Source of the DNA: Selaginella moellendorffii
Lineage: Eukaryota; Streptophyta; Lycopodiopsida; Selaginellales; Selaginellaceae
Direction: 5' to 3'
Assembly: GCF_000143415.4 (NCBI RefSeq)
Contig: NW_003314268.1
Coordinates: 3,616,378 to 3,680,377, forward strand
DNA length: 64,000 nucleotides
Below are positions 33,798-44,517 of the stretch, in pieces (within the stretch, counting starts at the first letter, position 1; every line of letters starts with the position of its first letter). The notes beneath the pieces were generated by a model. It had not been told where the DNA came from. It saw only the letters and a list, made by a program, of their open reading frames with translations, and did not search any database. A program made the position numbers and the translations under genes.

Positions 33798-35490
33798 TTA
33801 TGAAGATAAAGGTGAAGACATAATCATGGCCATGATATCTATTGCTGGGCATATGATAAGTTTGGCCACACATATTAGCGGTTTTGGCATTTTCTAGAAC
33901 TTTACCTTTATTTCTTGGATGGAGGATTTGGCATTAACAATGTCCTAGTGGTGTTGTTGTAATAGAAAGTGTGGATACCAAAATTCTTTTAGGAAATGAA
34001 GAGTTGTGTAAGTAGTATAGGGTATTTGTGAAAATAACTTAATAACCCCTTTATCCTATTTTTAGGAGTATCACTAAGAGATTCACTTGACACCAATTAA
34101 TCCAATATTTACTTTCCAAATTCGTTTTTATAATAAAAGATATCCTATTATTCTCTCTATGTTAGTTGATGCAAACTTGAGTTTATCTTCTATTTCTTAG
34201 CCTATTGCTATATGTTGCCGTCTATATTTACCATCGTGCAGCAAAATTAGTTTTCATTTTTTATAGCAACAACCATACATATGTATATGCATGCAATGAG
34301 GCAAATCTAGTTGTGTATTTAGACAATCTTGAATTTAAGTTTTAATCATTACAGGTGGTACCAAGTTAACTTTTTGACCTCATCCTTAATATAGATTAGT
34401 TGAGGCACAATCATATCAATTATGACTTTGATATTCTCCCCTTTTCTTATACTTACTCATCTTTATTCCATTCCTTTCACTTTTGTTCTTTTTCTTTATA
34501 CTTCTACTTTTGCTTCTGTTACCTTTAACTTTTCATTACTTTTTCCTATATTTCCATTTTGCTCTTTTATTCACTTCTAGATCCATTAAATGATCTTTGT
34601 GTTATAGTAGTTGACCAACTCATTGTTACAAATGTGACTTTGGATATCAAAGGATATTTATTGGTCAATTCTTACAAACACTCACTCTTTATTACCATTA
34701 CAGTCGGAGGTCAATCCTATTAGTTTCTTTTATAATCTCCACTCAAACTAGTTAAAAAACTGGTCATCACATGTGCATTTGAGTACATGAGTATAAGGAT
34801 AAAATTCTTAAATGCTATTAGTCATACTTGACTAGGTTAAAGAAATTCATTTGTTAACTTGCACTTGTTAGTGTTAGGAATCCCCATAATATTAAGTTTG
34901 ATCCCTCAATATCATTAGATGATAAGTTATCACATTTACCAAACACTCTTGCTATCATGCCTTTTGTGTTAGTCCTATATGTTATTTTTAGAATGTATCT
35001 AGATCTATTAGTTTGACATATTTATAGAATATAAAGATTGTCCTAAATAGAATTGTGTTATTTTTGCTTCCAGATTTATTATTCTATATTTAATAAATTT
35101 TCATTATTGTCCCTATTCCAAATGTATAATAGGGATAATGGTTAAAAGTTTGCATATAGATGCTTTAGATATCAATTTTGGGGGTATCTTAATACAAGAC
35201 TTAAGTTCATGAGGCTCAAAAGTAAGTTATGGATTTGAAAACTTTATGAGGGCTTTGAAAATTTTACATCATTTACTGATGACTTACCATTTTGGTATTT
35301 TATATTTTCAATATCACATTAAAGACAACCTTCTTTATTTTATTGAAACTAATCTTGATAATCACTTATGACTGGTGGTACCTTCAAGATTTATTCCATG
35401 CTTTCTATCATAACTCTTCTAGATGGGCCTATGAGATATCAGCATGTGACTAAGAAGCTATGAAATATTTATTTTCCACTAGAATAGTTT

Positions 35491-36886
35491 AAACATGTTT
35501 CACGCAACAATCTGGAAGGGCTAGGGTTGTGCAATGGCCATATGCCACATTAAAGTTGTCACGGATTTGAAGGAAATGCCTGGAGAGAAATGGAAATCCA
35601 CTCATGGTCTATGGGGAGACATATGATTTTGTAGTTAACTATGCTATTTCTATCATTTCATGCATCCTCTCATTGAGGTCATGAAGTATGGCCTTATCAG
35701 TTGTCTTGCTGTCCTATTTGGGGGAGCTGCAACATATATCGACAAGCCTGCTTAGCAGCCTTTCCCTCCGTTCCTTGATATCTACAAGTTCTTCAGGACA
35801 CTGATCATCTGTCTACACTGTCCAGGGCCTTGGCCTCCATTGGTGACCCCAACAAGAATCTGGCTCTGTTTTATGGAACCTTAACTCGAGGAAAACAGAG
35901 GGTACCAGAAGCCGTCTAAGATCAGGACGCTGTAGAGCATGGGAGCAACCATCATACAGAGGTCTCGTGCACAAGCAGCAGTCTTAAGGGATGACATGTA
36001 TCCGGCACTTATGAGTTGGACCTTGCAAGCCCATGACAGTGCTGGCAAGTGAGCTGCACATGCATCTTAGATACTCAGTTTAAGTGGTTGAATTCAAATA
36101 GTCTAGTACAGCAAGAACTACCAAGATCACTATATAATACATTTCATTTAATGCATTTAACTGTTTAAATGGTCCCAGGTTATCGTGTGGTTGTCTGTCC
36201 TTCTCAGCAGTTTGTCTAGTGATACAATATAAACAATGATTTTGCTAATGAACCTGATTAGACGTGTCTAATATCATGCATGACTGGCTTATACCTTATA
36301 TACTTTCCTCAACACTGCTTTCCCCATGCTTCTCCTTATCCCCGATTTATAGTGTTTCAAGCATGCCGTGAGAAGAATGCACTCGTGATGGTAGTCTAAT
36401 GGCGCTTTGGGATATATCTGAATGTCGAATGGGAGTTCATTGCTTCTCCATTTGCTACATTTTCTGTCAACCATCTCCGACATAGATTACAGGGAGTGTT
36501 AAACTTACTTGGTTGCTCTGAAGGCCAGAATATGACCTAGATGTTCTAACACGATTTCAAACAGCCAGATTTGTTATAAACAGTGACTTCAAGAAAGACA
36601 AAGAAGCCGAATTTCAAATCCTAGAAAGTGAAAGCGTGGAACCAGGAGTGCCGAGCGAAAATATTTCTCAGCAAACTTTGACTGGAGTTGGATCAGACGG
36701 ACAGCTTTCTTAAGCTAAGCAGGAGTCGACATTCTTGACAAGCGCCAATAGCAATCCCAGTTTAGATTCTCTTAAAATTTCTGATTTCCTTAAATCACGC
36801 AAAGCCAAAATTCGTCCGAGTTGACCAGGGAATCTGAGTCCGCGTGGTGCCGAAAATTGTTTTGGAGCTCTAGAGCCTCGCTTGTT
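35491..36886. other. Unassigned sequence beyond element 2
   Basis: Base composition is less AT-rich from about 35,500. Short open frames exist (for example minus 36289-36483), but I see no recognised domain, LTR or RNA gene. It may contain remnants of a cellular gene. Confidence 0.4.
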
Positions 36887-37630
36887 CTAATCTAGCACAC
36901 ACTCACTTGCCTGTAGTGGCTGGGCCTCCCATCTGGATACCTCACACGTCATCTCGAACGCGTCACGCTTGAGCAGCATCTCATGCTCGAGCTCCTCGCA
37001 AGCCAAATCTCCCACACCCCGGATGATCTTGAAGTGGAGCAACAAGAACTTGCCATCGGACAGCTCCACGATTACGTTATGCTGTCCGATGGCAAGTTCT
37101 TGTTGCGTCGGTATGTGGAAGTTCCTCTCCTCGGAGGAGCGCTGCACCGTCACGAGCGAGGAGTGGATCACGTTGATGCCGTAGTTTGGTTGGGATGCGG
37201 GTTTATGGAGACGCGGAGTTGCAGTGGAAAGAGCCACTCCACCATTGCCGAGTAGGCGCGATATGAGGAAGCCGACTTGGCTGCACAGCTTCTTCTTGGC
37301 CGACTTGGATGGGAGACTCTTGCAACTCTTGTGCTCGTAGAGATCCTCAAGCATGAACCTCGAGAAGCCGCGGTACAAATTGCGCGTCTCCGGGTCCTCC
37401 TTGATGTCCCTGTGCACGGCCGACTCGTCGCTTCCAAACAAGCGGATGAGAGCTCGTCTCGCGGTCTCGGCGTTCGAGGTGGGGTCAGTGGCGATGGGAT
37501 GCTCCAGCTCGATGCCGGAAACGAGCTCCGCTATGCTCTCGTCGCTGTGGTGGTCCAGCAAGAATTCGTCTAGGCGGTAGAAGCTGACCAAGCCGGGATA
37601 CAAATCGTGCGCCATCTCGCGAAGCATCTC
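36887..37630 (-). CDS. Hypothetical protein, possibly partial
   Basis: Open frame of about 248 codons from the first in-frame ATG (MLREMAHDLYPGLVSFYRLD) to VLD. It is open further upstream to about 37,672 after a plausible cag splice acceptor, so a 5' exon may exist. The composition looks coding: acidic and helical, with few rare features. I recognise no domain. A perfect inverted repeat lies inside it and encodes QQELAIGQ on one arm and LSDGKFLL on the other. It sits at the edge of the transposon island next to a broken transporter gene, so it may itself be a pseudogene. Confidence 0.4.
   Translation of the reverse strand, partial: EMLREMAHDLYPGLVSFYRLDEFLLDHHSDESIAELVSGIELEHPIATDPTSNAETARRALIRLFGSDESAVHRDIKEDPETRNLYRGFSRFMLEDLYEHKSCKSLPSKSAKKKLCSQVGFLISRLLGNGGVALSTATPRLHKPASQPNYGINVIHSSLVTVQRSSEERNFHIPTQQELAIGQHNVIVELSDGKFLLLHFKIIRGVGDLACEELEHEMLLKRDAFEMTCEVSRWEAQPLQASECVLD
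37039..37106. repeat. Perfect 26-bp inverted repeat, 16-nt spacer
   Basis: Left arm 37039-37064 (gcaacaagaacttgcc...) and right arm 37081-37106 are exact reverse complements. The spacer is tccacgattacgttat. A transcript of either strand could fold into a strong hairpin. Confidence 0.95.
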
Positions 37631-37757
37631 TCCGAATGTATCCACGGTAGCATCGTCAGAGCCAACTGACACAGAGCTTTACTCATGAAAACAAGGAGCT
37701 CCTTGCTATCGTGGATTCCTTTGGAGAGTGGCATCATTTTTTGGAGGGGGCGAGCCA

Positions 37758-38341
37758 TTAAGTGCATGTAGGAATTACTCGTGGTGTCTGGATGCTTCGG
37801 AGTTGATCGACAACACCAGCACCGTTCGAATGTGGTCGAAGCTCAGCTTGGACAACCAGAACAACCAGAAGTAGTACGATGAGCAGCATCAAACCAAAGA
37901 ACACCAAAGGCACCGAGGCTGGAAGCCTGCTCGGTATGCTCCCCTCGATGACTGTGACGACAATGAGATAAGGCAAAGGTGGGGTAGAGGAACGAGCTGA
38001 GAATGTACTTGTCGCTGGACTTCTGGACGACAGGCCCGGGCCCGAGGAAGAGGCTAAACAGTAGATACAGGAACGTTGGTAGAAGCCCAAGGAGGAGTAG
38101 AAAGAAGCTGACGTGGAACTGGAAGAAAGTCTGGAACACAACCGCGAATGGCCAGGAAAGCCATGCTGGTACCGAGATCCTTGAAGAAGCACTCCTGCTT
38201 GTAACACAGGGAGATTTTGAGCTCCTAGCTGAAGCTGGTGAGCGTGCCTCCGGTGCATGCTATCAGGTAGAAGCCCGACACTGCGATGACCCAGCGATTG
38301 CTGGCGATGGAGAAGAGCTCCCTCGCCATTGCTAGAGCCAT
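37758..38341 (-). pseudogene. Fragment of a Nodulin-like (MFS-type) membrane transporter gene
   Basis: The first coding part begins MALAMARELFSIASNRWVIA and GFYLIACTGGTLTSFS, like the first membrane helix of plant Nodulin-like transporters. Then come ELKISLCYKQECFFKDLGTS and, in other frames, hydrophobic stretches (FFLLLLGLLPTFLYLLFSLF; YLIVVTVIEGSIP; PLVFFGLMLLIVLLLVVLVV). Frame changes and missing middle helices indicate a decayed, internally deleted gene. Family assignment is from motif memory. Confidence 0.45.
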
Positions 38342-38693
38342 TGCCAACTTCGCAGGTAATAATCGTTTCTTATGCCTTTGTCTTGTTCGTATTGCAGTCC
38401 ATATGACGCCCTGACTGCAGCCGTCGCTTGCGTGGACGATCTTTTCGTTTCTCAAAGCACACTAGAAAACGTGACAATTGCGAAGGTTCGTGGATTTTTC
38501 TGGTGGGTCAACTAAGTTGAGCTTTGACGCTTGATGTGGATCCGAGGCAGGCCGCATGTGGACGCTGGTCAGACCACGGATACGGAAAAGTCCACAAAAT
38601 GGTCTTCAGCGGGGGCGGATCCGGAATCGGCGCAATGGTAACGTTCTTAGCATCTTCGTGCTGCCCACTTGAAAATCTTATTTTTTTTGCAAC

Positions 38694-38700
38694 TATATAA
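38694..38700 (+). promoter_or_regulatory. TATA box of the dioxygenase gene
   Basis: TATATAA about 103 bp upstream of the ATG at 38803, in the context aactatataagcagg. Confidence 0.65.
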
Positions 38701-38802
38701 GCAGGGCACTGGGAGGACACTGATATCCGCATCTCAAAGCCTAGCATCCAAGCATACATTTCGATTTCCATCTTTCAAGCTCTTGCTTACACAGTCCCAT
38801 CC

Positions 38803-39983
38803 ATGGCTGGGATCAAGGCATTTGTTGACAGCTGCAACGGGACGCTAGACAGCGTTCCAGACAGATACATGATGCCAAATGAAGCTGCCGATGTCTCCCG
38901 GTACGCGGTGCTGCCGATAGTCGATGTGGCGAGCGAGAGCTTCGAGAGGGATCTCGTTGACGCTTGCTCAAAGTATGGAATGTTCTACGTAAGTTTTCAA
39001 GAAGTGACTTTTTTCCTGTAGTACATGTTTGCTAAGTGGATGTATTTCTTGTTCAGCTCAAGAACCACGGCATTCACACCGAGGATGTGATGAGGTGCGC
39101 TCTCGATTTCTTCAACTCGCCCAGCGAGGACAAGATGCGGTACTACACCGAGGAGATCTTCACACCCGTCCGCTACTGCACCAGCATGATGCCTTCGAAG
39201 GAAGAGAAGCTCGAGTGGCACGACCACCTCCAGATGTGGCTCAAGGAAGAGTCCCTCGGAGCGCACCCCTGGCCCGCGTTCCCAGCCAGCTACAAGTCAG
39301 TATCTCGCTCCTTGATTATGGTATTGCTCTAGATTGCTGACGCTCTATATGCAACAGGGACGTTGGATCCGAGTATGCCAGAAACATCTTCAAGCTCGGG
39401 AAGAGGATGCTGTTGGTCATGTCCGAGGGACTTGGCCTCCGCTCAAACCGTCTTCTGGAAGCATTCGAAGACATGGTTCTCCTGACGAGAGCCAACTTCT
39501 ATCCGGCTTGCCCGAACCCGAGGCAGGCCTTGGGCATGGAAGGCCACACCGACAGCGGCGGCCTCACGTTTGTGCTCCAGGATGGAGTCGGGGGATTGCA
39601 GCTCAAGCAAGGCGAGGATTGGTACAATGTGAGGCCACTCGAGGGAATGCTGGTGGTTAACATGGGCGATCAGCTAGAGGTACGAGCAGTCGAAAACGTT
39701 TTGAGAAACTGTGGACTGATCTTTGTCTTGGTTGATTGTCTTGTATCAGAAGCTGAGCAATGGGAGATACAAGAGCATATTGCACAGGGTGATGGTGAAC
39801 TCGAAGAGCTCGAGGCTGTCCGTTGGGGCGTTCCTGGGGCCATCACTAGATGCGGAGATAAGCCCGATTCCAGAGCTGGTGAGCCAGGAGAGTCCGGCAA
39901 AGTACCGCAGCAGGACTTACAGGGACTACATGCACGAGGTGTACACGGAGCACTTCTCCGGGAAGAATGTCTATGTGGCTTGA
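38803..39983 (+). CDS. 2-oxoglutarate/Fe(II)-dependent dioxygenase (DOXC type)
   Basis: Exons 38803-38988, 39057-39295, 39358-39679 and 39750-39983 give 326 residues. The N-terminal half has the oxidoreductase N-domain (LPIVDV...LVDACSKYGMFY then LKNHGI). The C-terminal double-stranded beta-helix supplies all catalytic residues: iron ligands His205 and Asp207 (GHTDSGG) and His261 (ILHRVMVN), and the 2-oxoglutarate-binding Arg271-x-Ser273. A helix with NFYPACPNP precedes the site, as in flavonoid, gibberellin and alkaloid dioxygenases. The substrate cannot be told from sequence. The protein is intact, cytosolic (no signal) and slightly short for the family. It is an isolated GC-rich gene between AT-rich repeat regions. 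Confidence 0.92.
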
Positions 39984-40094
39984 GCCTTAGATAGTCATGG
40001 GCACCAATTTTTTCTCATCTCACGATTTTTTTGCTCACAAGGATCGTAATGTGATAAGCATGTATGGATACATACGAAATTTGCTCCCTTGACC

Positions 40095-40216
40095 GACTGT
40101 GTGCTGCCTAGAAGGTCGTAAAAGCTTGACAATCAGACTATGTGCTGCCTAGAAGGTCGTAAAAGATTAACAATCCGACTGTTTGCTGCCTAGAAGGTCA
40201 TAAAGTTTAACAATCT
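40095..40216. repeat. 41-bp tandem repeat, three copies
   Basis: Copies at 40095-40135, 40136-40176 and 40177-40216 each run gact.t.tgctgcctagaa then ggtcgtaaaa and ...aacaatc. They lie about 110 bp after the dioxygenase stop, probably in its 3' UTR or terminator region. Confidence 0.93.
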
Positions 40217-41790
40217 GGGAAGGAATAAGAGAAATTTTCGTTAACAGGTGTCTTATTATATAAATAGTTTATAGCTGAATTTTTGTAACGTGGTTCTAAG
40301 CGCCATATGACTGATGTTTTATGGATTGCAAGTACTATCCAAACACACATAAAGCAGCGCTTTTCCATCAGGTGTCCACTCTTTTTATTTTCATTTGCTT
40401 TAGATTTTTAGCTGTGTCACGTCCAGTGAAAACCACACCGACAATCAACTTGAACTTCGATCGAAAATTAAGAAAATTTTCCCTGTAGTTTTCAGCAAGA
40501 GCGTGGCGGGACAGGGACCTCAGAGTGGCATGGGGAGATGGAGAAACGTGAGCGTGGGAATGGACGGAGAGAGAAGACTTCCACAACAAACTTGCAAACT
40601 TGTTTGCACAGTCTCTCATGCTTTTTGTTGGGCACTGCCAGACTGCCAAAACAGAATATAAAATAGAATAGACTATCAAAAGGAAACTTGAAATATACCA
40701 CGAACCCAGTACATACAAGAGGTAAGGTGTGAGTATGTAGCTGGGAGCACTATGTGCTTAATGCCCTCCCTGCAAGCAAATGAAACAACGCCCCTGTAAT
40801 AGCAAAAGCACAATGTATCAAGTTTGTTACACACTTTGGCATACCTGTAACTTTATCAATGAGGACAAATAAAATTTATAATATTAGAAAATGTTATTCT
40901 GATTAATCTATGTTGTGTCAATGATATCTAAGTTATGACTTCACCTAGTTATTGCAATATTTCCTAATGGTTTTTAATATTTTTGAAAGATTTAATTATG
41001 TATAGAAATTGTTGTAAGGGTTAATTGTTATATTATACCTTTATACCAGTTAAGATTTGATTCATTCTAAATTTGATCAAAATGCATATAAGAAAAAGAG
41101 AATTCCACCAATCTATTGCAGAAACAAGCCACATATATAATTTAATGTTGTTAACTAAAGTTTGTAATATTTTACTCATATTGTGATAATAATAATTAAA
41201 AATTATTTGCTACAAGAACTTGTTTTAAATTTCATCACGTAACTTTTTGGTTTGCTTAAGTATGGGGAGTAAGATGGTAGTTAGAACATGTTTGGATATT
41301 CTGGGATATTCTACAATCTAATGGTTATTATTCATTTAGATTAATCTTTTTTTTCTAATTTATAAACATGCTTATAATTTATAAACTTTCCTAAACACTT
41401 GTTAATATATTCTAGTTTATTCTTACACAATAAGATTATCCTTATATTTATAAATTATAAATTTCCATTTGATCAATTGGATTAATAAATAGGTGTAACG
41501 CATTGCCACGTGGAAGGCACAGCAAATTATTTACATTGTATGAATTTTATTGTTGTCAATGTTTTAACTGTCGTATTTTTACTGATGAACACTCCCTTTA
41601 AATTGAATGTATAACTCATCTTCAAAAACAGATTAAAAGAGAAAGAAAACTTGCAATTGCACGGCAACACAAATTTATGCATATACTTCACATCTAGACA
41701 TGAGCATTTTGACCCTAAATAATTACACATTAAATGTAAATGTAGAAAGACTGGGAGAATCCAATCTGGGGTTGTCTTGGACTCAGGGAT
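40217..41790. other. AT-rich intergenic DNA
   Basis: No gene, LTR or RNA gene recognised. Composition resembles 24.3-25.2 kb and the decayed transposon. Confidence 0.5.
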
Positions 41791-41799
41791 ATCACCGCC

Positions 41800-41981
41800 C
41801 AAAGTTGAAGATCAAAGGAATCACTCCGGACTTGGACAGAGGTGTGAGGCACTTGAAGTCGATCGTCTTGGATCACGGCCTGGAGTCAGGCAAGCAAAAG
41901 TATGGCCGCTTGCTTGATCTTCATGCTCAGAGGCTAGGCATTTGCAGCATCGTCTCTTGGAACGAGGCGAACGTCTTGTAA
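41800..41981 (+). pseudogene. PPR C-terminal fragment
   Basis: Encodes LKIKGITPD joined directly to LDRGVRHLKSIVLDHGLE and YGRLLDLHAQR. This matches the plus-strand PPR gene ending at 24296 (LKIEGITPD...LDRGVHHFKSIALDHGVE...YGCLLDLLAR) with about 17 residues deleted at the junction and no start. Confidence 0.8.
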
Positions 41982-42044
41982 GGAAAACGTTTGCAACAAT
42001 GCTATGCTTTATGTAAACCTTTTGCTCGGCATCAGCTTACAAGT

Positions 42045-42115
42045 TTGGCAGCCATTTTTCGAGAAAAAAGAGCTTGCTTTCAGAACGTAAGGAACATCGC
42101 ACATAGGGTTGGTAT
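42045..42115 (-). pseudogene. PPR E1-end fragment
   Basis: The minus frame reads CDVPYVLKASSFFSKNG, matching the displaced E1 end SDAPYVLKASIFQSKGG found beyond the stop of the PPR gene at 42673. It is probably a leftover of a further PPR copy. Upstream (42,150-42,290) lie short direct repeats such as ccgatcttgtggaa. Confidence 0.6.
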
Positions 42116-42672
42116 GTGGCATTAATGCCGATAAGATCTCTGGATAAATATGGGGGAACGTGCTTTCATTAAAATTCACCCTTCTTACTCGTTTCGATGG
42201 ACCTCTTACTCGCTTCGTGCGGTCCCCGATCTTGTGGAAGGGCCGATCACCGATCTTGTGGAAATCTTCTGGGGCTTCTTTCCATCCACCTGGTTCTCCC
42301 AAACCTTCCCTCGCGTCGGAAAGTCGCTCGCTTTCGCCATTTGTTGTATGATAACAGACAGGTCCTGGAGCGGGAAAGCTCTGCGATGGAAACGTTAACA
42401 AGTAACAATACAAGGCCTTCGTCGAGCACTTGGTTTGTTCTATAGATCAAGGCACTCTCCTCTCCAAGTTTCACGAGCTCGACATCGCTGCAAAGCTTCG
42501 CCCACTCATGCCAAAGCTCGTCAAAGCTTTCCTACGAGAAATAGAAAGTGAAAGACTGCTTCTCAGCCACCTTTCGACTGAAATATGCTCGCTTTCAAAA
42601 CATAAGGAGCGTCACTCCCTGGATCCCCGAGAATGGCCTTCTCGGCAATCTGGTTTCCCGCTTCCACGTCGC

Positions 42673-44454
42673 TCAAGCACGGACGAAGCTCGTCAAAAAT
42701 CCACTCTCTGGAACGAATGGCATGCTTGCAATGAGGTCCCGAGCATCTCTTAAATGCCCAGCTCGACTGAGAAGATCAACCAAGCAACCGTATTGTTCTT
42801 TCGTAGCCACCAAGCAATGGTCGCGCAGCATCGAAGCGAAGTAAAGCTTGGCGACTTTAAGATCGCCACAGTGGCTGCAGGCAAGAAGTATTCCAGAGAA
42901 GGAAACCTCGTCAGGGCGAGAACCATCCATCGCCATCTCGTTGTAAATCTCGAAAGTTTGCTCAAAGTTCCCGGCTTGGGCATTCAGTGTAAGCATTGCA
43001 TTCCACGCAGTAGAGTCTTTCTTCTCCGGCATCTGCTGGAACAGTACTAGAGAACTTGCGAGGCATCCCTTCTGTCCATACGCCACCACCATTTGCGTCC
43101 AGGAAACCATGTCTTTCTCTGGCATAGCCACGAACAAGGCAGTGAGTTCCAGCAGATTTCTCCTCTCTTGGCCCTGGTTATACGCAGCAAGCATGGCATT
43201 CCACGAAACAGCATCGTGGTATGGCATGCCATGATCGAACAGGCACTTGGCTTGCTCGAGTTTCCTGTGCTGGACGAAGCCCACCAGCATTGTCGTACAC
43301 GAGATCAAGCTCCTGCACGGCATTGCTCGGAAGAGAATGGTGGCGTTTTCCAAGTTCCCGCTATCGCCTTCTTGGGAGAATGCCATGAGCATTGCATTCC
43401 AGGCCACGAGGTTCCACTCGGGCATGGAATCAAAGACGCAATTGGCTTCGTGGAGCTTTCTCTTCTGAGCAAGATCGACGAGCACCAAGTTCCACGACAC
43501 AATGTTCTTCACCGGCATTCGCGAGAAGAAGTTATCCTTCAAGGTGGAATCCTCTCCCTGGTGCTGAAGGTACAAGCCCAGCATGACAGTCCAGGCGACC
43601 ACTCCTCTCTCCGGGAGCATCTCCTCAAACATGATCTCCGCTTTGGTGATCTCTCCAGCTTGAACATACACCGAAAGCATCGCGTTCCACGAGACCAAGT
43701 TCCGAAATGGCATCCCCTTGAAGCACTCCTCGGCAGATTTAACGTCTCCAACGCGGGAGAAACCGCAAAGTAGTGTGGTCCATGAAACCATATCGCGATC
43801 CGGCATCGCATCAAAGAACTGCTTTGCACTTTCAATATGCCTTGTTTGGGCAAATGCTGCAAGAACTGCATTCCACGACAGTGTGTTTCTTTCGGGCATT
43901 GCGTGAAAAGCTTCCAGGACATGATTTATAAGACTTGCGCTTTCAAACGCTGACAATAGTGTGTTCCAGGTGACAATGTTACGTTCTGGAAATGATCGGA
44001 AGAGCTCCAAAGCTCCTACCAAATGCCCAGACTTGGCAAATGCGGAAAGCATCGCGTTCCACGAAACTAGATCCCGTTGTGGCATCGCATGGAAGAGCTT
44101 GGTGGCGCGATCGAGATCGCCGCTTCGCGAGAATCCAGTGAGCAGGCAAGTCCATGAGATCTCATTTCTATCGGGCATGTCGTCGAAGAGAAGTGTGGCG
44201 CTGTGGAGATCTCCGGCGTGGACGTAGACACCCAGCATCGTGTTCCAGGCGCCAATGTCTTTGACAGCCATCGAATCGAAAACGCTCCTCGCGGACTCCA
44301 CGCTGCTGCAATTCGCAAACATCTGGACGAGGAGATTCGAGATGGAGTAGTGGGCAGATCCATCGCTGCTGGCGCGCGCCTGCGCGTAGATCTCCCGCGC
44401 CTCGGCGAAGCTCCGGCACGATCTGATGCGCCGCGCGAGGCCCTGGAGATCCAT
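42673..44454 (-). CDS. Long PPR protein of short repeats, C-terminus frameshifted; module 2
   Basis: Single exon, 593 residues from MDLQGLARRIRSCRSFAEAR. S-type repeats of about 31 residues (FHAMPQRDLVSWNAMLSAFA type) are followed by P2-L2-S2 (GSRPDEVSFSGILLACSHCG...YGCLVDLLSRAGHLRDA). After MPFVPES the frame runs into FLTSFVRA and stops. One frame over, the expected continuation is intact: WIFDELRPCLSDVEAG... to SDAPYVLKASIFQSKGG (to about 42,545). A single-base indel therefore removed about 45 residues of E1. No DYW is present. It is head-to-head with a THA8-like gene. Confidence 0.85.
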   Translation of the reverse strand: MDLQGLARRIRSCRSFAEAREIYAQARASSDGSAHYSISNLLVQMFANCSSVESARSVFDSMAVKDIGAWNTMLGVYVHAGDLHSATLLFDDMPDRNEISWTCLLTGFSRSGDLDRATKLFHAMPQRDLVSWNAMLSAFAKSGHLVGALELFRSFPERNIVTWNTLLSAFESASLINHVLEAFHAMPERNTLSWNAVLAAFAQTRHIESAKQFFDAMPDRDMVSWTTLLCGFSRVGDVKSAEECFKGMPFRNLVSWNAMLSVYVQAGEITKAEIMFEEMLPERGVVAWTVMLGLYLQHQGEDSTLKDNFFSRMPVKNIVSWNLVLVDLAQKRKLHEANCVFDSMPEWNLVAWNAMLMAFSQEGDSGNLENATILFRAMPCRSLISCTTMLVGFVQHRKLEQAKCLFDHGMPYHDAVSWNAMLAAYNQGQERRNLLELTALFVAMPEKDMVSWTQMVVAYGQKGCLASSLVLFQQMPEKKDSTAWNAMLTLNAQAGNFEQTFEIYNEMAMDGSRPDEVSFSGILLACSHCGDLKVAKLYFASMLRDHCLVATKEQYGCLVDLLSRAGHLRDARDLIASMPFVPESGFLTSFVRA

Positions 44455-44517
44455 CTCCTGTGTAGCGCATTTTCTTTCACGCGGGAATTTAGGGTTCTTC
44501 CATTCGCTAGTGAGGGA
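44455..44517. promoter_or_regulatory. 63-bp head-to-head gap between PPR and THA8-like genes
   Basis: Contains tttagggttc (telo-box-like) near 44,489. The two ATGs point outward, so a shared promoter is inferred. Confidence 0.5.

Larger units (their letters stand above)
30432..35490 (+). mobile_element. Element 2: old, transition-riddled copy of the same retrotransposon family, inverted
   Basis: A degenerate LTR (30432 to about 30597) aligns along its length to the reverse complement of the element-1 LTR, with most differences G-to-A or C-to-T. Next come the leader, a gag start near 30678 and stop-filled stretches that still align to gag (for example IKLGVLWLALCQDLVGF near 31,165). After two insertions, gag-end and pol similarity resumes at 33,798: zinc-knuckle region, protease start, a DPLNDLCVIVVDQLI segment near 34,595, RNase H start near 35,145, and pre-integrase EAQK... 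to about 35,490. The core integrase and 3' LTR were not found. The stop-codon density rules out function. Confidence 0.85.
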
